DNA of 64,000 nucleotides, from NCBI RefSeq assembly GCF_900187605.1, contig NZ_FYEA01000007.1, forward strand, positions 248,001 through 312,000, in the 5' to 3' direction. A model generated the notes under the pieces. It had not been told where the DNA came from. It saw only the letters and a program-made list of their open reading frames with translations, and did no database searches. This document shows, piece by piece, positions 61,353-64,000 of this stretch. The translations under genes were made by a program, and so were the position numbers. The DNA is from Pseudomonas sp. Irchel 3H7 (lineage in GTDB: Bacteria; Pseudomonadota; Gammaproteobacteria; Pseudomonadales; Pseudomonadaceae). The number at the start of each line of letters is the position of its first letter. The stretch's first letter is position 1.

Positions 61353-63803
61353 ATGAGCAAGCCGTTGATGTACCTGCTAGCCGGCAACGGCAGCGCCGCC
61401 GATTGGTGGGATGACGCGCTGCCGCACTTCCAGCGCTACGACGTGGTACCGCTGGAGTTGCCAGGCTTCGGCGCCAACCCGCAGCCACCCTGCGAAGATC
61501 TGGCGGACTACGCGCAGACCTTGCTGGCGATGACGCAGAAGGGCAGCGCGATCATGGCGGTCGGGGTCAATGCCTTGCTTGTATTGCATGCGTTGCAGCG
61601 TCGGCCCGGACACTTTTCCCGCAGCGTTTTGTTGGCGCCGGTCGGTGCATTTTTGTGGCAGCGTCGCTTGCCGGCACTGATGTCGCCGCTGCCGATCCGC
61701 AAGACCATCCACTGGCTGCTGTCGAACAAGCCCACGCTGTTCGCCCGCAAGTTCTCCAACCAGACCTGGACACCTGCGCAGTACCAGCGCATGGGCGCCG
61801 GCTATGCGCGCTGCCGCGCGTTTGTGCCGCATTGGGATCTGGTTCGCGCCGATACTGCGCTGCCGCTGCTGGAGTGGATCACCGATCCGGTCGAGCTGGT
61901 CTGGGGCGATCAGGACGCCGTGCTCGGTATCGAGCAAGCGGCGGCATGGTCGGCGATTCTCGCCCGCGCCGATCTGACCATCAGCCTCAAACCCGGCTGG
62001 GGCCATTACCCGTGGATCGACTCGCCCGCCGAATTCGCGCAGTGGCTGGAGTCGGGCCAGCGCGGGTTTATCGCGCACACCAAGGGCGGGCGTTTGCGCC
62101 TGGCTGAACTGGCGCGGCAAGCGGTACCGGCAGCGCTGACCCTCAACGATTGCACCGATCCGCGTCTGCCGGCATTTCTCGCGGCCCAACCTGATGTGAC
62201 CTGGGCGGTGCGCTCCTCCAGTTACGGTGAAGATCAGGCCGACTCGGCGAATGCCGGTTTGAGCACCACCTATCTGCGCGAGCCGTCCGCCAATGTGCCG
62301 AAACGCATTGCCGAACTGACGGCCGAAGGTGTCGAGGAAGTGGTGGTGCAGCGCTTCATCACCCCGGTCGTTTCCGGCATCGCTTTCGTGCGCCATCTCT
62401 CGGTAGAACTTGAGTGGGTGGAAGGCCATCTCGAATCGCTGGCCGACGGTCACGTCAGCCCCTCACGGGCAACGCTTTCGCGGCTCGGCGATGCCTGGCG
62501 CAGCGGCACGTTCACGCCGGCCCATGGTTTGACCGAAGACCTGCTCTGGCGCTTTTTGCAAGACGTACTGCGCGTGTTCCACTACGTGCCCGGCGACGTC
62601 GAATGGGCCTGGGACGGCTCACAACTGTGGCTGCTGCAATACCGGCCGATCAGCGATTACGGCTGGCGCCGCCACCTGACCGCCGCCAATATCGCCGAGA
62701 TCCTGCCGCCGCAACCGAGCGTGTTGGTGGAATACGCCCAGCGCCGAGCCGCCGCGAGTATTCCGGCGATCATGGCGCGTTGGGATGCGCGGGTGCTGCA
62801 GGATAACGAGCCGTTCACCGCCGTCTTCGGCGGCGCGTCCTACATCAACAATGATCTGTTTCTCGCCCGGCTGGCCGACTGGGGCATCAGTGCCGCTAAC
62901 TACGCCGGTGAAGTTGGCGGGGCGACTCCGCATCTGCCGTGGCAACCGCTGAAGATGCTGCGTTCGTTGCCGCTGTTTTTGCGCATGCAACGCAAGGCTC
63001 GCGGCCATTTGCTGAATCTTGAAAATGGTTTGCAGCGCTTCGATCGGGAGCTGGCCGAACTCGTCGCCCAAGCTGCCGATGGTCAGCAATTGGCAGACTG
63101 GTTCACCCGGTTTTACGTGTTCGTCGTGCAAGGCAATCTGTGCATCGCCACAGCGCTGGCGAGCAGCGGCGGTGATTGGCTGGGCCGCCCGCCGACGGCT
63201 TACGACAATCTAGAAAACAGTCCACATCGATTGCCGTGGGAGACCGATCCGGCCACGCCTCGGCCGGCGGCGACTGAGCTGCCGTTACAGGTATTTCCAC
63301 AATGGTCAGGGCTGATCCGCCTCGTCCACTTGAGCGGCCTGCCGGGCTTGCGTGGCTACTACCTGCAAGTGCGCGAGTGGTACCGCGACAACCTCATGCG
63401 CATCTTCTTCCGCCTGCACCACGCCATGCCGCTGGCGGATCGCGAGCACTGGTTCGCACCGCATCCGGATGTGCGCACTCGCGATGGCAGCTTCTGGCAG
63501 GACGGTCGCGAAGGTGCGGAGCAGGCCACCGGGTTCATGATTTATCCGGGGCAGGTGCAAGGCATCCTCGGCGAGGACATCTTGCTCGAAGACACCCTCG
63601 ATCCGGGGCGACATGCGCACTATCAAGCGGCGCGGGCAGTGATTGCGCGGATGGGCGGACGCTTGTCGCATGGTTCGACGTTGCTGCGCGAGTTGCGCAA
63701 GCCGTCGGCGGTAATGCCGCAGGTGGATCCGGCGTGGGTGGGGTGTGAGGTGTTGTATCGGGATGGTGAGTTGGAATTGATCAATTCGAAGGATGCGAAG
63801 TGA
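61353..63803 (+). CDS. Alpha/beta-hydrolase-like and PEP-synthase-like fusion protein
   Basis: The protein has 816 residues. Residues 1-240 follow an alpha/beta-hydrolase pattern (LLAGNGSAADWWDDALP; VGVNALL where the nucleophile elbow GxSxG would be, with Asn73 replacing Ser; WGDQDAV; PGWGHYPWID). Residues about 280-435 match the ATP-grasp part of PEP synthase/pyruvate-phosphate dikinase (VRSSSYGEDQADSANAGLST, VQRFITPVVSGIAF, DVEWAWDGSQLWLLQYRPI). The C-terminal part holds a swivelling-domain-like motif with His in MGGRLSHGSTLLREL (about 778). The architecture recalls rifampin phosphotransferase-type dikinases plus a degenerate hydrolase; the substrate is unknown. Confidence 0.75.
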   Translation: MSKPLMYLLAGNGSAADWWDDALPHFQRYDVVPLELPGFGANPQPPCEDLADYAQTLLAMTQKGSAIMAVGVNALLVLHALQRRPGHFSRSVLLAPVGAFLWQRRLPALMSPLPIRKTIHWLLSNKPTLFARKFSNQTWTPAQYQRMGAGYARCRAFVPHWDLVRADTALPLLEWITDPVELVWGDQDAVLGIEQAAAWSAILARADLTISLKPGWGHYPWIDSPAEFAQWLESGQRGFIAHTKGGRLRLAELARQAVPAALTLNDCTDPRLPAFLAAQPDVTWAVRSSSYGEDQADSANAGLSTTYLREPSANVPKRIAELTAEGVEEVVVQRFITPVVSGIAFVRHLSVELEWVEGHLESLADGHVSPSRATLSRLGDAWRSGTFTPAHGLTEDLLWRFLQDVLRVFHYVPGDVEWAWDGSQLWLLQYRPISDYGWRRHLTAANIAEILPPQPSVLVEYAQRRAAASIPAIMARWDARVLQDNEPFTAVFGGASYINNDLFLARLADWGISAANYAGEVGGATPHLPWQPLKMLRSLPLFLRMQRKARGHLLNLENGLQRFDRELAELVAQAADGQQLADWFTRFYVFVVQGNLCIATALASSGGDWLGRPPTAYDNLENSPHRLPWETDPATPRPAATELPLQVFPQWSGLIRLVHLSGLPGLRGYYLQVREWYRDNLMRIFFRLHHAMPLADREHWFAPHPDVRTRDGSFWQDGREGAEQATGFMIYPGQVQGILGEDILLEDTLDPGRHAHYQAARAVIARMGGRLSHGSTLLRELRKPSAVMPQVDPAWVGCEVLYRDGELELINSKDAK

Positions 63804-64000
63804 AACGACTGTTGTTGATGTGTTTGGCTTGGTTGCCGATGGTGAGCATGGCAACGGATCTGTGCAATTCGGAGACCGATACGAAGAATTTTCTCTCGCA
63901 ATGGGTGGAAAGACCCGATTACGTCCTGGACATACATTCAAGTTTTCAAACTGATGGATTCAGTCTGGAGGAGGGCAAGGTGGTGTATCGCGGCGATCTC
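63800..64000 (+). CDS. Secreted protein, N-terminal part (truncated by window end)
   Basis: A GTG start overlaps the previous stop (GTGA). The 67 visible residues begin with a signal peptide (VKRLLLMCLAWLPMVSMA) followed by TDLCNSETDTKNFLSQWVERPDYVLDIHS (in part). Codon use is less GC-rich than the preceding gene. The family cannot be recognised from this fragment. Confidence 0.6.
   Translation, partial: MKRLLLMCLAWLPMVSMATDLCNSETDTKNFLSQWVERPDYVLDIHSSFQTDGFSLEEGKVVYRGDL

Noticed and set aside
1..64000. Search for CRISPR arrays, insertion sequences, tRNA or rRNA genes and attachment sites
   Set aside because: No regularly spaced repeats, transposase motifs, cloverleaf-like sequences or integrase genes were recognised by eye; tRNAscan or an IS search would be needed for certainty.

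Overview
The window is chromosomal DNA of a Pseudomonas, most probably of the P. fluorescens group. Evidence: high GC with strongly Pseudomonas-like codon use, three families of REP/REPIN inverted repeats typical of fluorescent pseudomonads, and the gene neighbourhood purEK ... pstSCAB-phoU ... phoBR ... ubiCA ... rubredoxin/rubredoxin reductase ... HU. No rRNA, tRNA, CRISPR array, insertion sequence or prophage was seen.

Layout. 1-5 kb: end of a LysR regulator, purE-purK, a YeaQ/GlsB-type membrane protein, a DUF3299 secreted protein, and on the minus strand a hexose-6-phosphate mutarotase and a hotdog thioesterase. 5.2-8.2 kb: an MFS transporter and an overlapping HTH-ImmA/IrrE plus PIN-domain pair that looks like a toxin-antitoxin module, with a perfect inverted repeat over its promoter. 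8.2-21.2 kb: the phosphate regulon block. pstS and pstCAB-phoU have separate Pho boxes, and phoBR has its own; a response regulator, an M23 peptidase and a CNNM/CBS protein lie between. 21.3-25.3 kb: a small secreted-repeat protein, ubiC-ubiA, rubredoxin and its reductase, and an HU protein.

25.9-51.6 kb: one type VI secretion (T6SS) cluster on the plus strand: tssA-B-C-E, a PAAR-metalloprotease effector with a chain of small envelope proteins (probable immunity genes), tssF-G-H, a sigma-54 activator, a tiny lipoprotein, fha, tssJ-K-L-M, a PP2C phosphatase, a Ser/Thr kinase and vgrG. No hcp gene is present. 51.6-59.9 kb: a vgrG-linked effector/immunity island, AT-rich in its middle. It holds a 1048-residue effector combining NlpC/P60, M23-like, EF-hand and GH19-type lysozyme modules. 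Around it are five secreted proteins: two related Sel1-type proteins (one fused to an LprI-type lysozyme-inhibitor domain), two related TPR proteins, and one resembling the XAC2610 inhibitor of a GH19 effector. 59.9-64 kb: an SDR-family protein, a fusion of an alpha/beta-hydrolase-like domain (nucleophile Ser replaced) to PEP-synthase-like domains, and the start of a secreted protein.

The strongest candidates for something undescribed are the multi-catalytic effector with its layered immunity island, and the PAAR-metalloprotease locus, where successive small genes are bridged by micro-ORFs (36, 9, 15 and 12 codons) whose starts and stops overlap at every junction. All functional statements come from reading motifs; no database search was run.
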